Positions 8,400 through 16,558 of a stretch of DNA of 64,000 nt are shown here, one piece after another (position 1 is the first letter of the stretch; the number at the start of each line of letters is the position of its first letter). The notes under the pieces are model-generated. The model made no database searches. It was given only the letters and a program-made list of their open reading frames with translations, and was not told the origin of the DNA. Both the position numbers and the translations under genes were made by a program. Origin of the DNA: Streptomyces sp. M92 (GTDB lineage Bacteria > Actinomycetota > Actinomycetes > Streptomycetales > Streptomycetaceae); assembly GCF_028473745.1 (NCBI RefSeq), contig NZ_CP101137.1:6510001-6574000 (forward strand), in the 5' to 3' direction.

Positions 8400-10542
8400 C
8401 CGTCCCGCCCCCGGCGGTGGGCACCGTCGCCGACAGCACGCGGTCGGGGCGGATCGGGAGGCGGCGGTGGCGGACGCCTGTCGCGTGCCAGACGGCGTTG
8501 GCGACGGCCGCCGCCGCGCCGACGACGCCGATCTCACCGACGCCCTTGATGCCGACCGGGTCCTCCGGGTCGTGGTCGTCCACCCAGTCGGCGTCGACGA
8601 CGCCCACGTCGGCGTGCGTGGCCACGTGGTAGCCGGCGAGATCGGGGGCGTAGAGACCGCCGGTGGCGCGGTCCCGGACCGCCTCCTCGTGCAGGGCCAT
8701 GGAGATGCCCCAGATCATGCCGCCGACGAGTTGATTGCGGGCGGTGAGGGGATTGACGATGCGGCCCGCGGCGAAGATCCCGAGCATGCGGCGCACCCGC
8801 ACCTCGCCGGTGGCGGTGTCCACGGCGACCTCGGCGAACTGCGCCCCGTAGGAGTGCCGTTCCTTCTGCGCGAGGGCGCCGAGGGCCGCGGTGGTGTCGG
8901 AGCGCACGGTGATGCCCTCCGGGGGGACGGATGCGCCCAGTGCCAGCCGTTCGCGCAGTTCGCGGGCGGCCTCGGTGATCGCCCAGGCCCAGGAGCGGGT
9001 ACCCATCGAGCCGCCCGCGATCATCGCCGGTCCGAAGTCGCTGTCCCCGATCCGGACCCGGACCCGCTCGGGCGTGACCTCCAGCGCGTCGGCGGCGACC
9101 AGGGTGAGCGCGGTGCGGGCGCCGGTGCCGATGTCGGCGGCGGCGATCCGCACGGTGAAGGTGCCGTCGGCCTCGGCGGTCAGCAGGGCCGTGGAGGGGC
9201 CGGCGCCCGCGCCGAAGGAGGCCGCGGCCGTGCCGGTGCCCACCAGCCAGCGTCCGTCACGCCGGATGCCGGGGCGTGGGTCGCGCTCGGCCCAGCCGAA
9301 GCGGCGGGCACCCTCCCGGAAGCAGGCCGCCAGGTTGCGGCTGCTGAAGGGCAGTCCGGAGACCGGGCCGGTCTCCGGCTCGTTGCGCAGGCGCAGCTCG
9401 ATCGGGTCGATGCCGCCGCGCTCGGCGAGTTCGTCCAGCGCGGACTCGATCGCGAAGGAGCCCGGCGCCTCGCCCGGGGCGCGCATGAAGGTCGGGGACG
9501 GCACGTCGAGCCGTACGACGTGGTTGGCGGTGCGGTGGGCGTCGGCGTCGTACATCACCCGGGCGACGCCGGCGCCGGGCTCGACGAACTCGTACACCGT
9601 CGAGGTCTGGTTCAGCGAGCGGTGTTCCAGGGCGCGCAGCCGGCCGTCGGCGTCGGCGCCGAGCCGGACGCGCTGGGCGGTGGGGCTGCGGTAGCCGGCC
9701 AGCGAGAACATCTGACGCCTGGTCATCACCACGCGCACCGGGCGCCGCAGGACCGTCGTGGCCATCACGGCCGCGACCTGGTGAGCGCGCACTCCCTTGC
9801 TGCCGAAGCCGCCGCCGATGTGTTCGGAGCGCACTCGCACGGCCGACTCGTCCAGGGAGAACATCTTCGCCAGCTCGCTCTGGACCCAGGTGGTGCCCTG
9901 GTTGGAGTCGACGACCTCCAGGCGGCCGCCCTCCCACAGGGCGGTGACCGCGTGCGGCTCCATCATGCTGTGGTGCTCTTCGGGGGTGGTGTACTCCTCG
10001 TCAACGACGACGGCGGACGCGGCGAGCGATGCCGCCAGGTCGCCCTTCTCGGTCTCGGCGGGCATGTGCCCGTCGGCCGGGTAGGCGCCGGGGTGGTCGG
10101 AGGTGAGCGCGGTGTCGTGCCGCTCCTCGTCGTAGGTGACGACGAGGGCCTCGGCGGCCTCCCTGGCCTGCTCCGGTGTTTCGGCGACGACGAGGGCGAC
10201 CGGCCAGCCGGCGTGCGGCACCCGGTCGTCCTGGAAGACGGCGGCGGTGGGGTCCGGCAGGATGCCCAGCATGCCGATGTAGTCGGTGTCGACGCGCGGC
10301 GCGTTGCCGTGATGGAGCACCGCCAGCACGCCCGGCATGCCGAGGACGGCGTCGGCGTCGAGGGAGCGGATACGGCCACGGGCGACGGTCGACAGGGCGA
10401 GCCAGCCGTGCGCGAGGTCGGCGAAGGGGATCTCGCCGGCATAACGCGCCGCCCCGGTGACCTTGTCGCGGCCCTCCACGCGGGTGTGCGCGGTGCCGAC
10501 GGCGCCCCTGACCGTCGCGGTGCCGGTCGTGGCGGTGGTCAT
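8392..10542 (-). CDS. Xanthine dehydrogenase family molybdopterin-binding subunit (PaoC-like)
   Basis: The 716-residue molybdenum-cofactor subunit of a xanthine oxidase-family hydroxylase. It has the N-terminal a/b-hammerhead domain (EGRDKVTGAARYAGEI), the cofactor-binding GGGFGSKG segment and the C-terminal GVGEIG, whose Glu is the catalytic base of the family. Its length is that of the PaoC/aldehyde oxidoreductase type. The enzyme should hydroxylate aldehydes or heterocycles, passing electrons to the 2Fe-2S and FAD subunits. GAGGAGG precedes the ATG, and the start overlaps the FAD-subunit stop in an ATGA. The substrate is not predictable, but clustering with a TetR repressor suggests an inducible detoxifying oxidoreductase. 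Confidence 0.92.
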   Translation of the reverse strand: MTTATTGTATVRGAVGTAHTRVEGRDKVTGAARYAGEIPFADLAHGWLALSTVARGRIRSLDADAVLGMPGVLAVLHHGNAPRVDTDYIGMLGILPDPTAAVFQDDRVPHAGWPVALVVAETPEQAREAAEALVVTYDEERHDTALTSDHPGAYPADGHMPAETEKGDLAASLAASAVVVDEEYTTPEEHHSMMEPHAVTALWEGGRLEVVDSNQGTTWVQSELAKMFSLDESAVRVRSEHIGGGFGSKGVRAHQVAAVMATTVLRRPVRVVMTRRQMFSLAGYRSPTAQRVRLGADADGRLRALEHRSLNQTSTVYEFVEPGAGVARVMYDADAHRTANHVVRLDVPSPTFMRAPGEAPGSFAIESALDELAERGGIDPIELRLRNEPETGPVSGLPFSSRNLAACFREGARRFGWAERDPRPGIRRDGRWLVGTGTAAASFGAGAGPSTALLTAEADGTFTVRIAAADIGTGARTALTLVAADALEVTPERVRVRIGDSDFGPAMIAGGSMGTRSWAWAITEAARELRERLALGASVPPEGITVRSDTTAALGALAQKERHSYGAQFAEVAVDTATGEVRVRRMLGIFAAGRIVNPLTARNQLVGGMIWGISMALHEEAVRDRATGGLYAPDLAGYHVATHADVGVVDADWVDDHDPEDPVGIKGVGEIGVVGAAAAVANAVWHATGVRHRRLPIRPDRVLSATVPTAGGGTDA

Positions 10543-11531
10543 CGGGCGGCCTCCTCGGCGAGTTCGGTCAGGACGGCCACCATGAGGTTGCGCATGAGGG
10601 TCACCTTGTATCCGTTGTCGGGCAGTGGCTTCGCGGCCGCGAGTTCGGCATCGGCCGCGGCGGCGAAGGCCGCGCCGTCGGCGGGACCGCCGGTCAGCAC
10701 CCGCTCGGCCGCGTGGGCGCGCCAGGGCCGGGAGGCGACCGCGCCGAGGGCCAGCTTCGCATCGCGTACGACGCCGTCCTCGACGTCGAGCGCGGCGGCG
10801 ACCGAGCCGATGGCGAAGGCGTACGAGGCGCGCTCGCGGACCTTGCGGTAGCGGGAGCGGGTTGCGGCCGGGGTGGGCGGCAGAACGACGCCGGTGATCA
10901 GCGCGCCGGGCGGCAGGGCGGTCTCGCGGTGCGGGGTGTCGCCGACGGGGAGGTAGAAGTCGGCGAGCGGCGACTCGGCCGGTCCGTCGGTGGTTTCGTA
11001 GGTGACGACCGCGTCGAAGGCGGTGAGGGCGACGCCCATGTCCGAGGGGTGCACGGCCACGCAGTGGTCGGTGGCGCCCAGGATGGCGTGGTTGTGGTGC
11101 TCGCCGGTGACGGCGGGGCAGCCGCTGCCGGGGACGCGCTTGTTGCAGGGCTTGCTCACGTCGGCGAAGTAACCGCAGCGGGTGCGCTGGAGGAGGTTGC
11201 CGCCGACGGTGGCCATGTTGCGCAGCTGGCCGGAGGCGCCGGCCAGGACCGCCTGGGTCAGCGCCGGGTAGCGGCGGCGCACGTCGGGGTGGGCGGCGAG
11301 GTCGCTGTTGGTGACGGTGGCGCCGATGCGAAGACCACCGTCGGGGGTGTCCTCGATGCCGTCCAGGGGGAGTTCACGGACGTCGACGAGCCGGGCGGGG
11401 CGCTCGACGCCGGTCTTCATCAGGTCGACGAGGTTGGTGCCGCCGCCGAGGTAGCGGGCGTCGGGGTCGGCGGCGAGCAGTGCCACCGCTCCTGTGACGT
11501 CGTCGGCGCGCTGGTATCCGAACTCCCTCAT
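10539..11531 (-). CDS. FAD-binding subunit with extra 4-Cys cluster (PaoB-like)
   Basis: A 330-residue FAD subunit of a molybdenum hydroxylase: FAD-binding motif RYLGGGTNLVDLM (about residues 27-39) and ATVGGNLLQRTRC (107-119). An insertion of about 40 residues carries four Cys (119, 129, 138, 157), the arrangement that in E. coli PaoB holds a [4Fe-4S] cluster absent from ordinary xanthine dehydrogenases. The subunit should therefore carry both FAD and a 4Fe-4S centre. ATG 11531 overlaps the stop of the 2Fe-2S gene by 4 bp (ATGA), and its own stop overlaps the molybdenum subunit the same way, so the three are stoichiometrically coupled. Confidence 0.91.
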   Translation of the reverse strand: MREFGYQRADDVTGAVALLAADPDARYLGGGTNLVDLMKTGVERPARLVDVRELPLDGIEDTPDGGLRIGATVTNSDLAAHPDVRRRYPALTQAVLAGASGQLRNMATVGGNLLQRTRCGYFADVSKPCNKRVPGSGCPAVTGEHHNHAILGATDHCVAVHPSDMGVALTAFDAVVTYETTDGPAESPLADFYLPVGDTPHRETALPPGALITGVVLPPTPAATRSRYRKVRERASYAFAIGSVAAALDVEDGVVRDAKLALGAVASRPWRAHAAERVLTGGPADGAAFAAAADAELAAAKPLPDNGYKVTLMRNLMVAVLTELAEEAAR

Positions 11532-12106
11532 GCGGCCGTCCCCTTCGTGCTTTCGGTGTCCGCCTCGCCGTACGCCTCGGCCGCGCGGACGACCGCCTGG
11601 ACGATGGAGACGTAGGCGCCGCAGCGGCACAGGTTGCCGCTCATCCGCTCCCGGATCTCATCCGGTGTCAGGGCGGGCGGTCCGGCCTCGGGCCGGACGT
11701 CGTCGGTGGCGGCGCTGGGCCAGCCGGCCGCGTGCTCCTCGATGACGGCGATCGCCGAGCAGATCTGGCCGGGGGTGCAGTAGCCGCACTGGTAGCCGTC
11801 GAGGTCGAGGAAGGCCTGCTGCACCGGGTGCAGTCTGTCGCCCTCGGCCATGCCCTCGATGGTGGTGATCTCGCGTCCCTCGGCGGCGACGGCCAGGGAG
11901 AGGCAGGAGACGGTGCGACGCCCGTCGACCAGGACGGTGCAGGCGCCGCACTGGCCCTGGTCGCAGCCCTTCTTGGTGCCGGTGAGGTCGAGGCGCTCGC
12001 GCAGGGCGTCGAGCAGGGTGGTGCGGTGGTCGACGGTCAGCTGGTGCTTCTCACCGTTGATGTTCAGGATGACGCCGCTGGACGTCGACGAGGGCGCTGG
12101 GGCCAT
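11528..12106 (-). CDS. 2Fe-2S subunit of molybdenum hydroxylase (PaoA-like)
   Basis: A 192-residue electron-transfer subunit. Plant-type 2Fe-2S ligands are Cys48, 53, 56 and 68 (CDQGQCGAC...C); the second, all-helical cluster uses Cys107, 110, 160 and 162 (CGYC...CRC). The Pro/Ser-rich first 12 residues do not look like the twin-arginine signal of E. coli PaoA, so this enzyme is probably cytoplasmic. It is the first gene of the four-gene operon; GAAGG precedes the ATG. The region upstream, shared with the divergent TetR gene, holds two palindromic operator candidates. Confidence 0.93.
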   Translation of the reverse strand: MAPAPSSTSSGVILNINGEKHQLTVDHRTTLLDALRERLDLTGTKKGCDQGQCGACTVLVDGRRTVSCLSLAVAAEGREITTIEGMAEGDRLHPVQQAFLDLDGYQCGYCTPGQICSAIAVIEEHAAGWPSAATDDVRPEAGPPALTPDEIRERMSGNLCRCGAYVSIVQAVVRAAEAYGEADTESTKGTAA

Positions 12107-12213
12107 GATCAGCCTTCTTTGGTGTCTCGTGACCGGGAAAACTGGCTGTAGGCGGTGCTTTCGTCCATGGGCAGGGGCGACCGGCCGCGTCCACCGCTAG
12201 AGTGGACTACAAC

Positions 12214-12227
12214 CGGACAACTGTCCG
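12214..12227. promoter_or_regulatory. TetR operator candidate O1
   Basis: CGGACAACTGTCCG, a 14-bp palindrome with one central mismatch, between the divergent 2Fe-2S and TetR genes. It matches O2 at 13 of 14 positions and lies 31 bp from it centre to centre, about three helical turns. TetR-family regulators usually bind such sites as dimers and repress both divergent genes. Confidence 0.75.
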
Positions 12228-12244
12228 CTCACTGGAAAACGTAA

Positions 12245-12258
12245 CGGACAGCTGTCCG
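12245..12258. promoter_or_regulatory. TetR operator candidate O2
   Basis: CGGACAGCTGTCCG, a perfect 14-bp palindrome 45 bp before the TetR start. Together with O1 it forms a phased pair. That the neighbouring TetR protein binds here is inference from position and symmetry. Confidence 0.8.
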
Positions 12259-12302
12259 CTTAGCAAGGCCGGGATTCGGTCATGAACCCGGAAGGAGGAC
12301 GA

Positions 12303-12893
12303 GTGCCGCAGCAGAAGAAGGACAAGCCGGACACTCCCCTGCGCTCGGACGCCCAGCGCAACCGCGAGCGCATCCTGGAAGTGGCCACGGAGGAACTGAC
12401 GCACTGCGCCAGCGTCCCGTTGAGTGCCATCGCCAAGAAGGCGGGGGTCGGGCAGGGCACCTTCTACCGCAATTTCCCGAACCGCGAGGCGCTCGTCCTG
12501 GAGATCTACCGCTACGGGATGCAACAGGTGGCCGAGGCCGCGCCCGAGATGCTGGCCTCCCTGGAGCCCGACCGGGCCCTGCGCGAGTGGATGGACCGCC
12601 TCGCCGAGTTCGCCATGACCAAGGCGGGTCTGGCCGACGCGATCCGGCTGGTCACCAGTGCCCCCGGAGCGCCCGAGAAGCCGCGCCCCACCCCGCTGGA
12701 GGAGGCGGCCGAGCTCCTGCTCCGTGCCAACGACGAGGCCGGCACGATCCGCCCCGGGGTGACCGGCGACGATTTCTTCCTCGTCCTCGGCGGTCTGTGG
12801 CTGATCGGCCCCGGCGAGGACCGGCAGCCGCGGGTCACCCGGTTCCTGGACTTCGTCATGGACGGGCTGCGGGCGGGAGCGCCCGGCCGGTGA
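12303..12893 (+). CDS. TetR family transcriptional regulator
   Basis: A 196-residue TetR regulator. The N-terminal helix-turn-helix (residues ~18-64) reads RERILEVATEELTHC, IAKKAGVGQGTFYRNFPNREAL, with the conserved G-x-G-T-F-Y-x-x-F turn. The rest is a ligand-binding helical domain. GTG 12303 is preferred over ATG 12282 because AAGGAGG lies just before it. It is divergent from the molybdenum hydroxylase operon, and two matching palindromes fill the gap, so it probably represses that operon and itself and is released by a substrate-like inducer. Its last 38 bp overlap the 3' end of the convergent response regulator gene. Confidence 0.92.
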   Translation: MPQQKKDKPDTPLRSDAQRNRERILEVATEELTHCASVPLSAIAKKAGVGQGTFYRNFPNREALVLEIYRYGMQQVAEAAPEMLASLEPDRALREWMDRLAEFAMTKAGLADAIRLVTSAPGAPEKPRPTPLEEAAELLLRANDEAGTIRPGVTGDDFFLVLGGLWLIGPGEDRQPRVTRFLDFVMDGLRAGAPGR

Positions 12894-13653
12894 CCGCGTC
12901 ACGCAGGCGGTAGCGGCGTTCGGGGCGGCCGGCCACCCCGTAGCGCAGGGAGACGTCCACGCTGCCGACGGTGTGGAAGTGCTCAAGGTAGCGGCGGGCG
13001 CTGACCCGGGACACGCCGGTCAGCGCCGCGCACTCGCTGGCCGACAGGGTGCCGTCGGCCCCGCGGAGGACCCGTTCGACCAGCTCGGCGGTCTCCACGC
13101 TCATGCCCTTGGGCAGGGCCGGGACGGATGGCGTGGGCGCCGCCGCCCCGGCCAGGACGCGGTCGACGTCCGCCTGGCTGCGCACCACCGTGCCGAGCAG
13201 CCGGCCCCGCTGGGCGGCGTAGCGCTCCAGCCGGACCCGCAGGTCCTCGAACTCGAAGGGTTTGAGCAGGTAGTCGACCACTCCGTGCCGTACGGCGCCG
13301 CGCACCGCGTCCGCCTCCCGGGCCGCGCTGATGACCATGACGTCGCAGTCGTGGCCGGCGGCGCGCAGCTTGGGGATGACGTCGAGGCCGAAGACGTCCG
13401 GCAGGTAGAGGTCGAGCAGGACGAGGTCGGGGCGCAGCTCGCCGACGGCGGCGAGGGCCTGCTCGCCGGTGCCGGCGGCCCCGACGACCCGGAAGGGCTC
13501 GACGCGCTCGACGAAGGCGCGGTGGACCCGGGCCACCATGAAGTCGTCGTCGACCACGAGCACGCCGATCGCGGAGCCGTGGGTCCGGAAATCCCCTGCT
13601 CCGGACTCGGCGGTCGTGGCGGTCGCGTCGGACAGGCCGCTCGAAGCGGTCAT
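12856..13653 (-). CDS. Response regulator, CitB/DcuR type
   Basis: A 265-residue two-domain regulator. The receiver domain holds the acidic pocket VVDDD (about residues 33-37), the phospho-acceptor Asp81 in VLLDLYLPD, and the conserved Lys in YLLKPFEFED. A C-terminal winged HTH-like domain follows (TGVSRVSARRYLEHF), typical of CitB/DcuR/DctR regulators of C4-dicarboxylate and citrate uptake. AAGGAGC precedes the ATG, and the start overlaps the kinase stop (ATGA). The regulated target is most likely the divergent tctCBA transporter. It overlaps the TetR gene tail-to-tail by 38 bp. Confidence 0.9.
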   Translation of the reverse strand: MTASSGLSDATATTAESGAGDFRTHGSAIGVLVVDDDFMVARVHRAFVERVEPFRVVGAAGTGEQALAAVGELRPDLVLLDLYLPDVFGLDVIPKLRAAGHDCDVMVISAAREADAVRGAVRHGVVDYLLKPFEFEDLRVRLERYAAQRGRLLGTVVRSQADVDRVLAGAAAPTPSVPALPKGMSVETAELVERVLRGADGTLSASECAALTGVSRVSARRYLEHFHTVGSVDVSLRYGVAGRPERRYRLRDAVTGRALPPAARP

Positions 13654-15293
13654 GGTGCTGCTCCTTCCGCCACCGCGTCGGTGAGGTGGCTGACGGTCAT
13701 GCGTGCGGTGAACACGGCCCCCTCGGGCGTGTTGGCCACCGAGATCTCACCGCCGTGACGCTCGCAGACCAGCCGGGTCAGCGCCAGGCCGATGCCGCGC
13801 TCGCCCTGCCGGGCCGCCTTGGTGGTGAAACCGTGGGAGAAGACCTCGCGGGCCAGTTCGGGCGCCACGCCGGGACCGGAGTCGCGGACCACGATCTCGA
13901 CGCCGGAGGCGTCCTGCCCGAGCTCGACCTCGACCCAGGCCTCGTCGTCACCGGGCGACGCGGCGGCGTCCACGGCGTTGTCGACGAGGTTGCCGACAAC
14001 GGTGGCCACGTCGGCGGCGTCCTCGGGGGCCAGCCGGTCGAGCGCCGTACGGTCCGAGAGGCGCAGGGCCACCCGGCGCTCGGCCGCGAGGGAGGACTTC
14101 GCCGTCAGCAGCGCGGCGACGGTGGTGTCCCGCACCCGGCGGCTGAGGGTGACGTCGAGGGACTGGCGGTGCCGGCTGAGCGCGCGGACGTAGCGCACCA
14201 CCTCGTCCCGCTCGCCGATCTGGATGAGCCCGGAGATGGTGTGCAGCTGGTTGGCGAACTCGTGGGCCTGGGCACGCAGCAGCTCGGCGGTGGAGCGGAA
14301 GGAGCCGATCTCCCGCTCCAGGCGGGCCAGTTCGGTGCGGTCGCGCAGAGTGGTGACCGAGCCGAGCGGGCGGCCGTCCTTGGTGACGGTCATGCGGTTC
14401 ATGACCAGGACCCGGCCGTGGCGGACGACCACCTCGTCGCGCGGCTCGGCCGCTTCCGGTGTGGCACCGGCGAGGACGTCGCGCAGCCGCCCGTCGATGC
14501 CGAGGCCGTCCAGGCTCTGGCCGACGCAGCCGGCGGGCAGGTCGAGCAGGCGCCGGCCCATCTCGTTGACCAGGGTGAGCCGGTGCTGCGGGTCGAGGGC
14601 GACCACACCCTCCGCGATGCCGTACAGCAGCGCCTCCCGGTGCTCGGCCAGCCCGGCGATCTCGCGCGGCTCCAGGCCGAGGGTCTGCCGCTTCACCCGC
14701 CGGGCGAGCAGCCAGGAGCCGGCCACGCCGAGTCCGCTGGCGATGCCGAGGTAGGCGAGGAGGTAGGAGGAGGCGCCGCTCAGGCGCCGCCACACCGTCG
14801 GGTCGGCCTCGCCGACCATCACGGTGCCCAGGTGCCGGCCGAGGCTCTGGCGGGTCGCACCGAGCACCGGGACCTGGGCGACGAGCTCGCGGCTGCCGCG
14901 CACCGTCAGCGGCCCCGACCACCCGCGCCCCGCGGCCGCGTCCTCGCCGCGCGGCAGCCGGCCGCCGATCAGCGTGGGGTCGGTGGAGCTGACGACACGG
15001 CCGTCGGCGTCGGCCACGGTGACGGAGGTGACGCCGGACTGGGTCTGCGTGGAGTTGACCAGCGGGGCGAGGGCCTCCTGCGGGACGGGGCGCAGGAGCT
15101 GGCTGCGGACCAGTGGCGTCGCGGCGAGCTGCTCGGCGAGGGCGGCGACCCGGCGGCCCTCGACGCGGTTGAAGGTGGCCCTGGACTGGGCGAGCGAGAC
15201 GGCGGCGACCGCGAGCAGGACCACCACGACGATGGCGAGCTGGAGCACCAGCATCTCGCCCGCGAGGGTCTGACGGCGGAAGGTGGGGGCCAC
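13650..15293 (-). CDS. Sensor histidine kinase, CitA/DcuS type
   Basis: A 547-residue membrane kinase: a first membrane helix (residues ~14-36), an extracytoplasmic PAS-like sensor (to ~175), a second membrane helix (~177-200), a cytoplasmic PAS domain, then the kinase core. The phosphorylation motif is AQAHEFANQLHTISGL, the HExxNxLH box of the citrate/C4-dicarboxylate kinases; N, G1 and G2 boxes appear as NLVDNAVDA, DSGPG and GERGIGLAL. It should sense an external carboxylate and phosphorylate the response regulator encoded 4 bp downstream. The GTG at 15293 has only a weak ribosome site; no better start was seen. Confidence 0.9.
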   Translation of the reverse strand: MAPTFRRQTLAGEMLVLQLAIVVVVLLAVAAVSLAQSRATFNRVEGRRVAALAEQLAATPLVRSQLLRPVPQEALAPLVNSTQTQSGVTSVTVADADGRVVSSTDPTLIGGRLPRGEDAAAGRGWSGPLTVRGSRELVAQVPVLGATRQSLGRHLGTVMVGEADPTVWRRLSGASSYLLAYLGIASGLGVAGSWLLARRVKRQTLGLEPREIAGLAEHREALLYGIAEGVVALDPQHRLTLVNEMGRRLLDLPAGCVGQSLDGLGIDGRLRDVLAGATPEAAEPRDEVVVRHGRVLVMNRMTVTKDGRPLGSVTTLRDRTELARLEREIGSFRSTAELLRAQAHEFANQLHTISGLIQIGERDEVVRYVRALSRHRQSLDVTLSRRVRDTTVAALLTAKSSLAAERRVALRLSDRTALDRLAPEDAADVATVVGNLVDNAVDAAASPGDDEAWVEVELGQDASGVEIVVRDSGPGVAPELAREVFSHGFTTKAARQGERGIGLALTRLVCERHGGEISVANTPEGAVFTARMTVSHLTDAVAEGAAP

Positions 15294-15571
15294 GGCGGAC
15301 TCGTTCTCGGCTGGGTCTGGGCTGGGTCTGGGCTGGGGTCTCGGACGGCGACGGAGGGGCGGGGGGCCGGGTCGCCATGATGGCGCTCACCTGCGGCGAA
15401 GGAAAGGGATGTGCCGTCTTCGCAATGAACCGGCGACCGCAATGAACACAACTTCCCTTGGTTCCGCAAGGAAGACAGGAGGCAGGCTCGCGGGCACCAT
15501 GTGGCCCACGTCACCTCCCCCCACAGGGCTGCCCCCGTACCGCTCTACCCAACCGACAGGTGGTGTCATAC
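15294..15571. promoter_or_regulatory. Divergent control region between kinase and tct operon
   Basis: 278 bp without a gene. It holds an 11-bp unit repeated three times (GGCTGGGTCTG, 15309-15341) close to the kinase start. A relatively AT-rich stretch carries the 10-bp direct repeat CGCAATGAAC at 15421-15430 and 15438-15447, spaced 17 bp. The direct repeats are good candidates for response-regulator binding; the GC-rich 11-mer array has no obvious role. Confidence 0.6.
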
Positions 15572-16558
15572 GTGCGCCTGCGCACCCCCCTTGCCCTGCT
15601 CGGGGCCGCCGTGCTCGTGCTCGCGGGACCGCCGCTGCTCTCCACGGGCAGCGACTCCGAGACCGGCACGCAGATCCCCGGCCTGCGCTTCATGGTTCCC
15701 AACACGCCCGGCGGCGGTTACGACATCACCGCCCGCACGGCCGCGAAGAACGCCGAGGACGCCGGGCTCACGCACAACATCGAGGTGTTCAACCTGCCCG
15801 GCGCTGGCGGCACCGTGGGCCTCAGCCGCCTGGTGAGCGAGCACGGCAACGGCAAGCTCGCCATGTCGATGGGCCTCGGCGTCGTGGGCGCGGCCCGCTC
15901 CAACCACGCGCCGAAGACCCTCGCCGACACCACGCCGATCGCGCGGCTCACCGAGGAGCAGGACGTCGTGGTGGTCGCCAAGGACTCGCCGTACAAGACG
16001 ATCGACGAATTGATCACCGCCTGGAAGAAGGACCCGGGCAAGATCCCGGTCGGCGGCGGTTCGTCGCCGGGCGGGCCCGACCACCTCGCGCCGATGCTGA
16101 TGGCACAGGCCGCCGGAATCTCCCCCAAGTCGGTCAACTACATCCCCTTCGACGGCGGCGGCGAGCTGCTCGCCTCGATCCTCGGCAGCAAGGTCGGCTT
16201 CGGGGTCTCCGGCGTCGGCGAGTACCTGGACCAGATCAAGGCGGGCGAGCTGAGGGTGCTCGCGGTGACCGGCCCGGAGCGGGTCGACGACCTCAAGGAC
16301 GCGCCGACCCTCAAGGAGTCCGGCTACGACGTGGACTTCACCAACTGGCGCGGCGTCGTCGCCCCGCCCGGGCTGTCCGAGGCGGAGCGGAACAAGCTGA
16401 CCCGCCTGTTCGAGGAGCTGCACGACTCCCCCGAATGGAAGGAGTCCCTGGAGAAGAACGGCTGGGACGACGCCTTCCTCACGGGTGATGAGTTCGGCAC
16501 CTTCCTGGACGCCCAGGACAAGCGCGTGGTGTCGGTACTGAAGGAGCTGGGACTGTGA
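15572..16558 (+). CDS. tctC: Tripartite tricarboxylate transporter, TctC substrate-binding protein
   Basis: A ~328-residue extracytoplasmic solute receptor. A membrane-type signal (LALLGAAVLVLAGPPLL) is followed by the TctC fold, with FMVPNTPGGGYDITART near the N-terminus and GAGGTVGL in the first lobe. TctC proteins capture citrate or other carboxylates for the TctA/B permease. I chose GTG 15572, eight nt after AGGTGG, over the frame to 15458, which lacks protein-like sequence; GTG 15560 and 15563 are alternatives. No lipobox Cys is evident, so it may stay membrane-tethered. The ligand is unknown. It is the first gene of tctCBA. Confidence 0.88.
   Translation: MRLRTPLALLGAAVLVLAGPPLLSTGSDSETGTQIPGLRFMVPNTPGGGYDITARTAAKNAEDAGLTHNIEVFNLPGAGGTVGLSRLVSEHGNGKLAMSMGLGVVGAARSNHAPKTLADTTPIARLTEEQDVVVVAKDSPYKTIDELITAWKKDPGKIPVGGGSSPGGPDHLAPMLMAQAAGISPKSVNYIPFDGGGELLASILGSKVGFGVSGVGEYLDQIKAGELRVLAVTGPERVDDLKDAPTLKESGYDVDFTNWRGVVAPPGLSEAERNKLTRLFEELHDSPEWKESLEKNGWDDAFLTGDEFGTFLDAQDKRVVSVLKELGL

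Noticed and set aside
7266..12106. A true xanthine dehydrogenase for purine catabolism.
   Set aside because: Subunit order, extra Cys quartet and sizes match the PaoABC aldehyde type better; no purine-catabolic genes are nearby.
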